From Streptomyces sp. NBC_00775 (GTDB taxonomy: Bacteria > Actinomycetota > Actinomycetes > Streptomycetales > Streptomycetaceae), in the NCBI RefSeq assembly GCF_036347135.1, contig NZ_CP108938.1, forward strand, positions 5,332,001 through 5,396,000: a stretch of 64,000 nt of DNA, given 5' to 3'. A program made the position numbers and the translations under genes. The notes under the pieces are model-generated. The model ran no database searches. It saw only the letters and a list, made by a program, of their open reading frames with translations, and was not told the DNA's origin. The stretch's first letter is position 1. Every line of letters begins with the position of its first letter. This document shows, one piece after another, positions 54,960 through 63,445 of this stretch.

Positions 54960-56470
54960 GAGGTGCCCTCCCGCTTGTCGGCGGCGTGCCCGTGGCGGTA
55001 CAGCGCCAGGGAGGGCGCGTACCGGCCGGAGGGCTCGCGCAGATGCAGCTCCTCCAGGAGGTCGTGCGCCCAGATCTTGCCGAGCCTGCGACACCATTCG
55101 AAGGGGCCCAGCGGGTAGTTGACGCCGAGCCGCATCGCCGTGTCGATGTCCTCCTCGGTGGCCACTCCCTTGGCGACGGCATCGTGCGCCAGGTCGACGA
55201 TCCGGGCCACCGTCCGGGCGACGATCATGCCGGGGGCGTCCCCGATGACGCTGACGTCCTTGCCGAGCGCCTGGAAGAGCCCGATGGCCTCGGCGACGGT
55301 CTGGGGCGCGGTGTCCTGCGAGGCGGACAGCGCGATACGGGTCGCCCTGCGGTAGTCGAGCGCCAGGTCGAAGTAGACGACGTCGCGGAACTCGACCGAG
55401 GTCTGGCCGTCCGCGAGGGCCAGCTGCCCGCCGCTGGGCAGCACCAGGCGGGTGCCGTGGTCCTCCTCGTCCTCACGGACCTGGATGCCCGCCTCGCGGA
55501 TCAGGGCGAGCAGTTCGGAGGCCGGGCCCAGATCGCCCTCGACGACGACGTACGCGGGCGGCTGCGACTTCTCCGCGGTGTGCGGCTCGGAACGCTCGGC
55601 GTCCTCCGCGTAGTCGTACCAGCCGTGTCCCGCCTTGCGGCCGAGCCGGCCGGACTCGACGAGACGTCGCTGGGCGAGCGAGGGCGTGAAGCGCACGTCC
55701 TGGAAGAAGGACCGCCACACGGAGTGCGTGACGGACTCGTTGACGTCCTGGCCGATCAGGTCGGTCAGCTCGAACGCGCCCATCCTGAAGCCGCCCGACT
55801 CACGCAGGATCGCGTCGATGGTGGCCGGGTCGGCGGCCTGCGACTCGTACACCGCGAAGGCCTCGGCGTAGAAGGGCCGGGCGATGCGGTTGACGATGAA
55901 GCCGGGGGTGTCGGCGCAGGCGACCGGGGTCTTCCCCCAGGCGCGTGCCGTCTCATACGCGCGCGTGGCCGACGAGAAGTCGCTCGCGTGCCCGGAGACG
56001 ACCTCCACCAGGGGCAGCAGCGGCGCGGGGTTGAAGAAGTGCAGTCCGACCAGGCGGCCGGGGTTGCGCAGGGCGCCGCCGATGGCCGTGACGGACAGGG
56101 AGGAGGTGTTGGTGGCGAGCAGGCAGTCGTCCTCGACGATGTCCTCGAGGTCGCGGAACAGCCGCTGTTTCACGTCGAGTTCTTCGAGCACCGCCTCGAC
56201 GACGAGCCCGCAGTCCGCGAGGTCGGTGAGGCTCCCGGCGGGCAGGAGCCGGGCGCGCGCGGCGTCCCGGTCGGCGCCGGTGAGCCGGCCCTTCTCGACG
56301 AGCCGGTCGAGACGGGCGCCGATCGCCTCGGCCGCCGCGTCGGCACGCCCGGCGACCGCGTCGTAGAGCCGCACCGGGTGGCCCGCTACCAGCGCGACCT
56401 GGGCGATGCCCTGGCCCATGGTGCCGGTGCCGACGACGGCCACGGGGCTGTTGAGGTCGAGTGCTCTCAT
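54956..56470 (-). CDS. 3-hydroxyacyl-CoA dehydrogenase, two C-terminal domains
   Basis: A 504-aa protein. The Rossmann domain has VVGTGTMGQGIAQVALVAGH. The catalytic His lies in GLHFFNPAPLLPLVEVV. Two 3HCDH C-terminal domains follow (GFIVNRIARPFYAEAF and GMIVARTVARIVDLAHDAVA), giving a length near 500, as in PaaH-like enzymes. It oxidises 3-hydroxyacyl-CoA in fatty acid or phenylacetate breakdown. It is first in an operon with the TetR gene, and divergent from paaN. Confidence 0.93.
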   Translation of the reverse strand: MRALDLNSPVAVVGTGTMGQGIAQVALVAGHPVRLYDAVAGRADAAAEAIGARLDRLVEKGRLTGADRDAARARLLPAGSLTDLADCGLVVEAVLEELDVKQRLFRDLEDIVEDDCLLATNTSSLSVTAIGGALRNPGRLVGLHFFNPAPLLPLVEVVSGHASDFSSATRAYETARAWGKTPVACADTPGFIVNRIARPFYAEAFAVYESQAADPATIDAILRESGGFRMGAFELTDLIGQDVNESVTHSVWRSFFQDVRFTPSLAQRRLVESGRLGRKAGHGWYDYAEDAERSEPHTAEKSQPPAYVVVEGDLGPASELLALIREAGIQVREDEEDHGTRLVLPSGGQLALADGQTSVEFRDVVYFDLALDYRRATRIALSASQDTAPQTVAEAIGLFQALGKDVSVIGDAPGMIVARTVARIVDLAHDAVAKGVATEEDIDTAMRLGVNYPLGPFEWCRRLGKIWAHDLLEELHLREPSGRYAPSLALYRHGHAADKREGTS

Positions 56471-56526
56471 GTGCGCGATCCTCCCGCACGGGGTTTTCCA
56501 CAGATGCGGCGGACCCCCTTGTCCCG

Positions 56527-56540
56527 ACCGATCGTTCGGT
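56527..56540. promoter_or_regulatory. candidate TetR/PaaR-type operator ACCGATCGTTCGGT
   Basis: A perfect 5-4-5 inverted repeat in the 147-bp divergent gap between the hydroxyacyl-CoA dehydrogenase and paaN genes. The core matches ACCG-NN-CG-NN-CGGT. A TetR gene lies in the same operon. Confidence 0.65.
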
Positions 56541-56617
56541 TACTCTAACTCTGACTGTCCGTTCCTGCCCAGCTCGGAGCTCAACGAAGAGCTCCTGAGA
56601 CGAGGAGTTGGTCCCTG

Positions 56618-58324
56618 ATGGCCGCCGAACTCACCGCCCACCATCTGATCGCCCAGCACCGGCCCACCCTCGACCAGGCGCTGGAAGCGATCCGCACGCG
56701 CGCGTACTGGTCCCCGCACCCCGAGCACCCCAAGGCCTACGGAGAGAACGGCAGCCTGGGCATGGCCGAGGGCAAGGCCGCCTTCGACGCCCTCCTCGGC
56801 ACCCGCCTCGACCTCGGCCAGCCCGGCACGGACGACTGGGTCGGCGGCGAGGTGTCGCCGTACGGGATCGACGTAGGCGTCACGTACCCGCACGCGGACC
56901 TCGACGTGCTGCTGCCCGCCATGAAGGCCGGGCAGCGGGCCTGGCGCGACGCGGGCGCGGAGACGCGCGCGGTCGTCTGTCTGGAGATCCTCAAGCGGAT
57001 CAGCGACCGCACGCACGAGTTCGCGCACGCGGTCATGCACACCAGCGGCCAGGCCTTCATGATGGCCTTCCAGGCGGGCGGCCCGCACGCGCAGGACCGC
57101 GGCCTGGAGGCGGTGGCGTACGCGTACGTGGAGCAGGTCCGCACCCCCGACACCGCCGAGTGGACCAAGCCCCAGGGCAAGCGCGACCCGCTCGCGCTCA
57201 CCAAGCAGTTCACGCCCGTCCCGCGCGGCATCGCGCTGATGATCGGCTGCAACACCTTCCCGACGTGGAACGGCTACCCGGGCCTGTTCGCCTCCCTCGC
57301 CACCGGCAACGCCGTCCTGGTGAAGCCCCACCCGCGCGCGGTGCTGCCGCTCGCGCTGACCGTCCAGGTCGCGCGCGAGGTGCTCGCCGAGGCGGGCTTC
57401 GACCCGAACCTGGTGGCACTGGCCGCCGAGCGCCCCGGCGAGGGCATCGCCAAGACCCTGGCCGTACGGCCCGAGATCCGGATCATCGACTACACGGGCT
57501 CCACGGCGTTCGGCGACTGGCTGGAGACCCACGCCCGTCAGGCGCAGGTCTACACCGAGAAGGCCGGCGTCAACACGGTGATCGTGGAGTCGACGGGCGA
57601 CTACAAGGGGATGCTGTCCAACCTGGCCTTCTCCCTGTCCCTGTACAGCGGCCAGATGTGCACGACCCCGCAGAACCTGCTGATCCCCCGCGACGGCATC
57701 CGCACGGACGAGGGCCCCAAGTCCTTCGACGAGGTGGCCGGCGACCTCGCGAAGTCGGTCGCCGGACTCCTCGGTGACGACGCCCGGGCCAACGCCCTTC
57801 TCGGCGCCATCGTGAACCCGGACGTGAAGGCCCGCCTGGAGGCCGCGGCCGGACTCGGTGAAGTCGCCCTCCCCTCCCGGGAGATCAGCAACCCCGAATT
57901 CCCGAACGCCGTGGTGCGTACGCCGGTGATCGTGAAGCTCGACGGCGCCCGGAAGTACTGGGAGGGGGCCGACGACGAGGCCGCCTACCTGAGCGAGTGC
58001 TTCGGCCCCGTCTCCTTCGCCGTCGCGGTCGACTCGGCCGCCGACGCCGTGGAGCTGCTGCGCCGCACCATCCGGGACAAGGGCGCGATGACCGTCGGCG
58101 CGTACACCACCGACGACGAGGTCGAGCAGGACGTGCGGGAGGCCTGCCTGGAGGAGTGCGCCCAGCTCTCCCTGAACCTCACCGGCGGGGTGTACGTCAA
58201 CCAGACGGCGGCCTTCTCCGACTTCCACGGCTCCGGCGGCAACCCGGCCGCCAACGCCGCGCTGTGCGACGGCGCGTTCGTCGCCAACCGCTTCCGGGTG
58301 GTGGAGGTGCGCAGCGAGGCGTAA
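56618..58324 (+). CDS. paaN: phenylacetic acid degradation protein PaaN (aldehyde dehydrogenase)
   Basis: A 568-aa protein of the PaaN family. The ALDH core includes GCNTFPTWNGYPGLFASLAT, the active-site Cys348 in GQMCTTPQN, and TEKAGVNTVIVES. It lacks the C-terminal MaoC hydratase seen in PaaZ fusions, so ring-opening hydratase activity must come from another protein. ATG 56618 has GAGGAG upstream. It converges with the RNA methyltransferase gene with 4 bp between. Confidence 0.93.
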   Translation: MAAELTAHHLIAQHRPTLDQALEAIRTRAYWSPHPEHPKAYGENGSLGMAEGKAAFDALLGTRLDLGQPGTDDWVGGEVSPYGIDVGVTYPHADLDVLLPAMKAGQRAWRDAGAETRAVVCLEILKRISDRTHEFAHAVMHTSGQAFMMAFQAGGPHAQDRGLEAVAYAYVEQVRTPDTAEWTKPQGKRDPLALTKQFTPVPRGIALMIGCNTFPTWNGYPGLFASLATGNAVLVKPHPRAVLPLALTVQVAREVLAEAGFDPNLVALAAERPGEGIAKTLAVRPEIRIIDYTGSTAFGDWLETHARQAQVYTEKAGVNTVIVESTGDYKGMLSNLAFSLSLYSGQMCTTPQNLLIPRDGIRTDEGPKSFDEVAGDLAKSVAGLLGDDARANALLGAIVNPDVKARLEAAAGLGEVALPSREISNPEFPNAVVRTPVIVKLDGARKYWEGADDEAAYLSECFGPVSFAVAVDSAADAVELLRRTIRDKGAMTVGAYTTDDEVEQDVREACLEECAQLSLNLTGGVYVNQTAAFSDFHGSGGNPAANAALCDGAFVANRFRVVEVRSEA

Positions 58325-58328
58325 CCGC

Positions 58329-59078
58329 CTACGCCGGTGCGCTCCCGGTCGCGCTCCAGTGGAACAGCGTCATCGCCACACTGGTCGCGAGGTTGTAGCT
58401 GGAGACCTGGGGGCGCATCGGCAGCGACACCAAGTGGTCGGCACGGGCGCGGAGTTCGGGGGACAGGCCACTGCGCTCGGAGCCGAAGGCGAGCACGGCG
58501 TCGTCGGGGAGCTTCAGCCCACGGATGTCCTCGCCCTCCGGGTCGAGCGCGAACACCGGGCCCGGCGGCAGCTCGGCCACCGTCAGCCGCTCCACGGCGG
58601 TCGCGAAGTGCAGACCCGCCCCGCCGCGTACGACCGTGGGATGCCAGGGGTCGAGCGTGCCCGTCATGACCACGCCGGTCGCGCCGAAGCCCGCGGCGAG
58701 CCGGATCACAGCGCCCGCGTTGCCCAGGTTGCGGGGGTTGTCGAGGACGACGACGGGCGCGGTGCGCGGGGTGCGGGCCAGCGTCTCCAGGTTGGCGACA
58801 CGTGAGGGACGTACGGCCAGGGCGGCGACCGCCGTGGGGTGCGGGCGGGGGACGAGCGCCTTCAGCGTCGCCTCCGGCACCTCCTTCAGCAGTCCGTCGA
58901 GGGCATCGCGTACGTCGGGAGCCAGCTCATCGGCCAGTTCCAGAGTCGCTCGCCGGTCGGTCGTGACGGCCACCTGGATACGGGCCTGGAAGCGCACCGC
59001 GTGCTTGAGGGCGTGGAAGCCGTCGAGCAGGACGGAGGCGTCGGCGTACTGATGCCAAGCACGTACCGGGTCGTTCAT
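58329..59078 (-). CDS. TrmH/SpoU-family RNA methyltransferase
   Basis: A 249-aa protein. The SPOUT fold motifs are VVLDNPRNLGNAGAVIRLAA (motif 1), LAFGSERSGLSPELRARAD (motif 2) and LPMRPQVSSYNLATSVAMTL (motif 3 with the SAM knot). It 2'-O-methylates an rRNA or tRNA ribose. The start overlaps the HTTM gene stop by ATGA, so it is the third gene of a coupled operon. Confidence 0.92.
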   Translation of the reverse strand: MNDPVRAWHQYADASVLLDGFHALKHAVRFQARIQVAVTTDRRATLELADELAPDVRDALDGLLKEVPEATLKALVPRPHPTAVAALAVRPSRVANLETLARTPRTAPVVVLDNPRNLGNAGAVIRLAAGFGATGVVMTGTLDPWHPTVVRGGAGLHFATAVERLTVAELPPGPVFALDPEGEDIRGLKLPDDAVLAFGSERSGLSPELRARADHLVSLPMRPQVSSYNLATSVAMTLFHWSATGSAPA

Positions 59079-60307
59079 GCCGTGAAGCCTACGTGCGTCT
59101 GCTCGCTCTGTTCCGGGGTCTCGGGCTGCGGCTCGCGCGGCCCCGGCACCGTACGGCCATCGCGCCTCAGCAGCACTCCACGCGCGCGCGTGGCCCATCC
59201 GCCGAGGCGGTGCAGGAAGGACGTCGGCAGGAACACCGCGTCGGCGGCGATCATCGCGAGCGAGAAGAACGGCAGTCCGAGGACCACGGCGATCACGGCG
59301 TGCTCGGTCATCATGCCCGCCAGCAGGACGTTCTTGACCCGCCGGTTGAACAGGGTGAAGGGGAAGGCGACCTGCGCGATGACCGTCCCGTACGTCACCA
59401 GCATCACGATCGTGCCGTGCGCGGACATCAGGTCGGACAGGGCGGGCCAGGGCGAGAAGTAGTCCAGGTGGAGCGGGTAGTAGACGGCGGTGCCGTCCTG
59501 CCAGCGCGAGCCCTGGATCTTGTACCAGCCGGCGGTCGCGTAGATCAGACACGCCTCGGCCATGATCACGAACAGGGCCGCGTTGTGCACGACGTTGGCG
59601 ACGACGTCCAGCAGAATCCTCGGCTCCCGGGTGCGCGCCACGCGGCCCACGGCCCACCACAGGCCCTGCACCGCCCACAGGCCCCAGAAGACCGTGAACC
59701 AGCCGCCCAGCCAGCCGTCCTCGATCCAACCCGCGCCCGTCGCCGCCGCCAGCACGACCCCGAGCACACCCCACAGGGCGGGGCCGACCCGGTCGGGCCC
59801 GTTCCGCTCGCCACGCGCGCGTGCCTCCCGCGCGAGCCGGGCCCGGCGCGCGTCCAGCGACCAGACCTGACCGCAGCGGGTGAGCACCAGGTACATCGAC
59901 ATCAGATGGATGACGTTGTCGCCGCCGTCCCCCATGAAGATGCTGCGGTTCTGCAAGGACAGCACGCCGACCATGAAGAGCACGGACATCGCACGGGTCC
60001 GCCAGCCCAGCAGCAGCGCGCCGCTCGACAGCACGGCGAGGGCGTAGACGATCTCGAACCACACCTGGCTGTCCGACCACATCAGGACCGTGAAGGCGTG
60101 GTTGTTCGCGATGAGCTGCTGGGCGAGGTCCCAGCTCCACGGTCCGTCGGGCCCGTACAACTCCTGGCGGTGCGGGAACTCGCGCAACAGGAACAGCAGC
60201 CAGGTGGCAGCGAAGCCGATGCGGACCACCGCGGCCTGGTACGGGCCGAGGGCGGTCTCGGTGACGCGGGTGATGCCGCGCGAGACCGACAGGGCGAATC
60301 GGCTCAT
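59075..60307 (-). CDS. HTTM domain membrane protein
   Basis: A 410-aa protein with about eight to ten membrane helices. The HTTM (horizontally transferred transmembrane) domain is related to the vitamin K-dependent gamma-carboxylase core. Typical parts are RIGFAATWLLFLLREFPHRQ, FMGDGGDNVIHLMSMYLVLT and YATAGWYKIQGSRWQDG. The function in bacteria is unknown. It is coupled by ATGA overlaps to the DUF5819 gene before it and the methyltransferase after it. Confidence 0.9.
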   Translation of the reverse strand: MSRFALSVSRGITRVTETALGPYQAAVVRIGFAATWLLFLLREFPHRQELYGPDGPWSWDLAQQLIANNHAFTVLMWSDSQVWFEIVYALAVLSSGALLLGWRTRAMSVLFMVGVLSLQNRSIFMGDGGDNVIHLMSMYLVLTRCGQVWSLDARRARLAREARARGERNGPDRVGPALWGVLGVVLAAATGAGWIEDGWLGGWFTVFWGLWAVQGLWWAVGRVARTREPRILLDVVANVVHNAALFVIMAEACLIYATAGWYKIQGSRWQDGTAVYYPLHLDYFSPWPALSDLMSAHGTIVMLVTYGTVIAQVAFPFTLFNRRVKNVLLAGMMTEHAVIAVVLGLPFFSLAMIAADAVFLPTSFLHRLGGWATRARGVLLRRDGRTVPGPREPQPETPEQSEQTHVGFTA

Positions 60308-61323
60308 CGCGCGCTCGCCTCCGTCAGTCCGTCCTCGCGGTCGCTCCCGGTCACCGTCCACCAGGGCAGCTCGCGGACTATGGGCTTGTCGGACACCTGC
60401 TCCTCACTCCACTTGGGGGGCGGCACGTTGGTGGTACGGGAGCGGACCTGGAAGCGTTCGACGACGGCGCCCTTGCCGCCCGCGTGCTCTCGGGCGAGGC
60501 CCAGCACGGCGACCCGGCGCAGATAGCGTTCGGAGAGGTCACCGCGCAGGCCCACGGGACGGTTCTGACTGTCATGCGCACTCGCGTAGAAGTCCCAGGC
60601 GCGGCGCAGTTCGTTCTGCTGGGTGTGGCTCGGCAGCGGATTGCCGTCGATGAGCCGGCCGTCCAGCGCGGACAGGTCGTACCAGCCGGTCTCGCGGCTG
60701 GTGCCGTCCGGGGTACGGACCAGGGCGCGGACCTGGACCGCGACGTTCTGCTGCAGCGGGTTGGGGGCGAAGAGCTTCCAGTTCTGCTCGAACTCGGGGT
60801 AGATCCATTCGTCGATCGCCTTGCCGTGCTGCTTGGTGACCGTGTTCGAGGGCGCGACGTGCAGGAACACCATCCCGAGGTGCACACAGGCGGCGACCGC
60901 GACGACGGCGAGGGCGAGAGCGGCGGCGATCTGGTAGCGGAGGGAGAGGGAGGCTATGCCTGTGGGGGCGGGGAGGGGGGTGTCGGGGGCGGGAGCGAGG
61001 GCGGGGGCGGGGGCGGACTCGGTTCCGGAGTCGGGTCCTGGTCCTGGTCCTGGTCCTGGTCCTGGTCCTGGTCCTGGTCCTGGTCCTGGTCCGGATTCGG
61101 GTCCTGTTCCTGGTCCGGATTCGGACGTGACCGCCTCGGACGCGCGGGCCTCGGGCACCGCACCGTCCCGCACCGTACTGTCAGGCACCGCACCGTCCCG
61201 CACCGAACCGTCAGGCACCGAGCCGGCACGCGTGGATTCGGCGGGCTCGGACACGGCAGGCGTGGAAGCGCCTGGCCCGTCCAAACCTGGCCCGGTCTTC
61301 GCGCTCTCGTCGTACGCGTCCAT
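60304..61323 (-). CDS. DUF5819 membrane protein with long Gly-Pro tract
   Basis: A 339-aa protein. The N-terminal 125 residues are low complexity: repeats of GSVPDGSVRDGAVPDSTVRD, then a Gly-Pro run of about 20 residues (PGPGPGPG). A membrane helix (IAAALALAVVAVAACVHLGM) leads to an extracytoplasmic DUF5819 domain (EFEQNWKLFAPNPLQQNVAV, WDFYASAHDSQNRPVGL). It is regularly found next to HTTM genes, so the two probably form one complex. ATG 61323 was chosen with GGGCGGA upstream. Confidence 0.88.
   Translation of the reverse strand: MDAYDESAKTGPGLDGPGASTPAVSEPAESTRAGSVPDGSVRDGAVPDSTVRDGAVPEARASEAVTSESGPGTGPESGPGPGPGPGPGPGPGPGPGPDSGTESAPAPALAPAPDTPLPAPTGIASLSLRYQIAAALALAVVAVAACVHLGMVFLHVAPSNTVTKQHGKAIDEWIYPEFEQNWKLFAPNPLQQNVAVQVRALVRTPDGTSRETGWYDLSALDGRLIDGNPLPSHTQQNELRRAWDFYASAHDSQNRPVGLRGDLSERYLRRVAVLGLAREHAGGKGAVVERFQVRSRTTNVPPPKWSEEQVSDKPIVRELPWWTVTGSDREDGLTEASAR
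61034..61092. repeat. GGTCCT hexamer tandem repeat, about 10 copies
   Basis: It encodes the Gly-Pro tract of the DUF5819 protein on the minus strand. The repeat is in frame, so copy change would alter tract length without a frameshift. Confidence 0.9.
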
Positions 61324-61540
61324 TCCGCCCCGATTCACGATCCCGAATCCGATGCCGGCCGCCGGGCCGCGGGCACCGTACCGCCACGCCGCTCCGCACC
61401 GCGACGTTCGCAGGGGCACCGTACTCAGACCAGGCCACCCGGCACAGCCCCAAGAGACACAGCGATCACACCGGTGCCCACGAGGTTATCCACAGCGGTT
61501 GACACCTTACGGCGCTCGGCCGAGCATTGATTTGAGCAAA

Positions 61541-61554
61541 ACGAACGATCGGTT
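61541..61554. promoter_or_regulatory. PaaR-like operator (13 of 14 match)
   Basis: On the minus strand ACCGATCGTTCGTT, one base different from the site at 56527-56540. It lies about 170 bp before the acyl-CoA dehydrogenase start. Confidence 0.5.
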
Positions 61555-61645
61555 GGTCGGCTGGCAGGGAGTGGGGGGCGACGGGGACCGCACGGCGACA
61601 TCGGTAGCGCACCGTGGTGAGCGGCGGCCGACCGTTCCCTTCTTG

Positions 61646-61659
61646 TAGAACCTGTTCTA
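61646..61659. promoter_or_regulatory. KstR-like operator TAGAAC-CT-GTTCTA
   Basis: A perfect 6-2-6 inverted repeat matching the TNNAACNNGTTNNA pattern known for KstR, the TetR repressor of sterol catabolism in mycobacteria. It lies 68 bp before the acyl-CoA dehydrogenase start. Confidence 0.55.
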
Positions 61660-61662
61660 TCT

Positions 61663-61675
61663 TGACGCTCCGTCA
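61663..61675. promoter_or_regulatory. inverted repeat TGACG-CTC-CGTCA
   Basis: A perfect 5-3-5 repeat 3 bp after the KstR-like site. It could be a second operator or overlap the core promoter. Confidence 0.4.
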
Positions 61676-61726
61676 GATCGGGCGTCCCGCCTGGTTGGTG
61701 GGCCGGCGCGTGGGAGGACAGGACCC

Positions 61727-62869
61727 GTGGACTTCACCTTCACCGAGGAGCAGCAGGCGGCGGTCGAGGCGGCGAAGGCGGTGTTCGCCGGGGTCGCGCC
61801 GGACGGGGTGCCCAGCCCCGCGCTCACCGCGGGCGCCGTCGCCGAGGACTTCGACCGGGCGCTGTGGTCGAAGCTCGCCCACGCGGACCTGCTGAGCCTG
61901 CTGCTCGACGCGGAGTACGGCGGGGCGGGGCTCGACGCGGTCGCGCTGTGCCTGGTGCTGCGCGAATCGGCGAAGGTGCTGGCTCGCGTGCCGCTACTGG
62001 AGAGCTGTGCGGCCGCGGTGGCCGTGCAGACCTACGGCGGTGCGGAGTTGAAGGCGGAGCTGCTCGCGCGGGCGGGCCGGGGCGAACGCGTGCTGACCGT
62101 CGCCGCCAACGGCCGCACCGGCCACGACCCGGCCGAACTCGCCGTGACCGCACGGCAGGACGGTGAGAACGGTGACGTGTGGGTGCTGGACGGGGTGCAG
62201 ACGGCGGTTCCCTGGGCGTACAACGCCGACTTCACCCTCGTACCCGCGCACACAGAGGCCGGCCGGACCGTCCTCGCGCTCGTGCCCCGCGTCCACGAAG
62301 GGGTCGCGCTCGCCGAGCAGATCTCCACCAGCGGTGAGCGGCTCGGCGAGCTGAGTCTGGAGTCCGCGCGGATCGCCGCCCGGGATGTCATCGACGCGGA
62401 GGGGGCGTGGGAGTGGTTGCGCGAGCTGCTGGCCACCGGGACGTGTGCGCTGGCGCTCGGGCTCGGGGAGGGCGTGCTCGGGATGACGAGTGCGTACACC
62501 GGCAAGCGGGAGCAGTTCGGGTTCCCGGTCGCCACGTTCCAGGCGGTCGCCGTGCAGGCCGCCGACCGCTATATCGACCTGCGCGCCATGGAGGTGACGC
62601 TGTGGCAGGCCGCGTGGCGGATCAGTACGGGGGCGGGGGGTGCGCTTCCGGCGTCCGGGGACGTGGCCGTCGCCAAGATCTGGGCGTCCGAAGGGGTACG
62701 GCGGGTCGTGCAGACCGCGCAGCATCTGCACGGTGGGTTCGGTGCCGACACCGACTATCCGCTGCACCGGTACCACGCCTGGGCCAAGCAGCTGGAGCTG
62801 TCCCTCGGACCGGCGGCGGCGCATGAGGAGGCGCTGGGAGATCTGCTCGCTGCGCATCCGCTGGGCTGA
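61727..62869 (+). CDS. acyl-CoA dehydrogenase, short type
   Basis: A 380-aa protein with a GTG start and GGGAGG upstream. The N-terminal helical domain begins MDFTFTEEQQAAVEAAKAVF. The flavin-contact region (VPWAYNADFTLVPAHTEAG) is less canonical than the gene at 20.5 kb, and the C-terminal domain is QHLHGGFGADTDYPLHRYHA. It resembles the smaller subunit of heteromeric steroid/acyl-CoA dehydrogenases (FadE type), so it may need a partner encoded elsewhere. Its promoter holds three operator-like repeats. Confidence 0.9.
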   Translation: MDFTFTEEQQAAVEAAKAVFAGVAPDGVPSPALTAGAVAEDFDRALWSKLAHADLLSLLLDAEYGGAGLDAVALCLVLRESAKVLARVPLLESCAAAVAVQTYGGAELKAELLARAGRGERVLTVAANGRTGHDPAELAVTARQDGENGDVWVLDGVQTAVPWAYNADFTLVPAHTEAGRTVLALVPRVHEGVALAEQISTSGERLGELSLESARIAARDVIDAEGAWEWLRELLATGTCALALGLGEGVLGMTSAYTGKREQFGFPVATFQAVAVQAADRYIDLRAMEVTLWQAAWRISTGAGGALPASGDVAVAKIWASEGVRRVVQTAQHLHGGFGADTDYPLHRYHAWAKQLELSLGPAAAHEEALGDLLAAHPLG

Positions 62870-62913
62870 GCGCCGGGCCGCTCCATAGCCAACGGATTCG
62901 GGACCGGGTGGCC

Positions 62914-62945
62914 GCGCGAGCCCACGCCAGAACGTCGGCTCGCGC
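62914..62945. terminator. possible hairpin between convergent genes
   Basis: GCGCGAGCC and GGCTCGCGC, 9-bp arms around a 14-nt loop, in the 125-bp gap between the acyl-CoA dehydrogenase and rhodanese genes. Confidence 0.4.
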
Positions 62946-62994
62946 ACAGCTTCACCGCCGGGTGCCTCCGGTGGTCACGGGGACCCGGACCTGC

Positions 62995-63342
62995 CTACAG
63001 CACGAAGCCCGGCTGACCCTTGTCGTCCACGACCGGGCGGCCGACGGCTGCCCAGATCTGCATGCCACCGTCGACGTTCACGGCGTCGATGCCCTGCTGG
63101 ACCAAGTACTGCGTGACCTGGGCGGAACGGCCACCGGAGCGGCAGATCACGTTGACCCGGCCGTCCTGCGGGGCAGCCTCGGTCAACTCGCCGTAGCGGG
63201 CGACGAACTCACTGATGGGGATGTGCAGCGCCCCTGCGGCATGGCCTGCCTCCCACTCGTCGTCCTCCCGGACGTCCAGCAGGAAGTCTCCGTCCGCGAG
63301 ATCTCCGACCTCGACCGTGGGCACACCAACTCCGAAACTCAT
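62995..63342 (-). CDS. rhodanese-like domain protein
   Basis: A 115-aa single-domain sulfurtransferase. Active loop VICRSGGRSAQVTQYLV with the catalytic Cys, and FLLDVREDDEWEAGHAAGAL at the N-terminus. ATG 63342 was used; GGAGG lies unusually close before it, so an earlier or later start is possible. It may move sulfane sulphur or act in thiol redox. It is monocistronic, near the J-domain gene. Confidence 0.92.
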   Translation of the reverse strand: MSFGVGVPTVEVGDLADGDFLLDVREDDEWEAGHAAGALHIPISEFVARYGELTEAAPQDGRVNVICRSGGRSAQVTQYLVQQGIDAVNVDGGMQIWAAVGRPVVDDKGQPGFVL

Positions 63343-63445
63343 GCCTCCGACGCTACCTGACCGTGCCGACGACCTGATCCCTTTCCTCCCCTTCAGCAAG
63401 ACGGGGAGGCCAGGAAGATCAAGGAGGTCGGGGAGATCAGGAAGG

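Larger units (their letters stand above)
61324..61726. promoter_or_regulatory. 403-bp divergent gap with several operator-like repeats
   Basis: It holds a lone DnaA-box-like TTATCCACA (61486-61494), a PaaR-like site (61541-61554), TAGAACCTGTTCTA (61646-61659) and TGACGCTCCGTCA (61663-61675). It must contain promoters for the DUF5819 operon and the acyl-CoA dehydrogenase. Confidence 0.65.

Noticed and set aside
61486..61494. Possible replication origin from a DnaA box
   Set aside because: A single box with no cluster and no dnaA or dnaN nearby; oriC needs many boxes.
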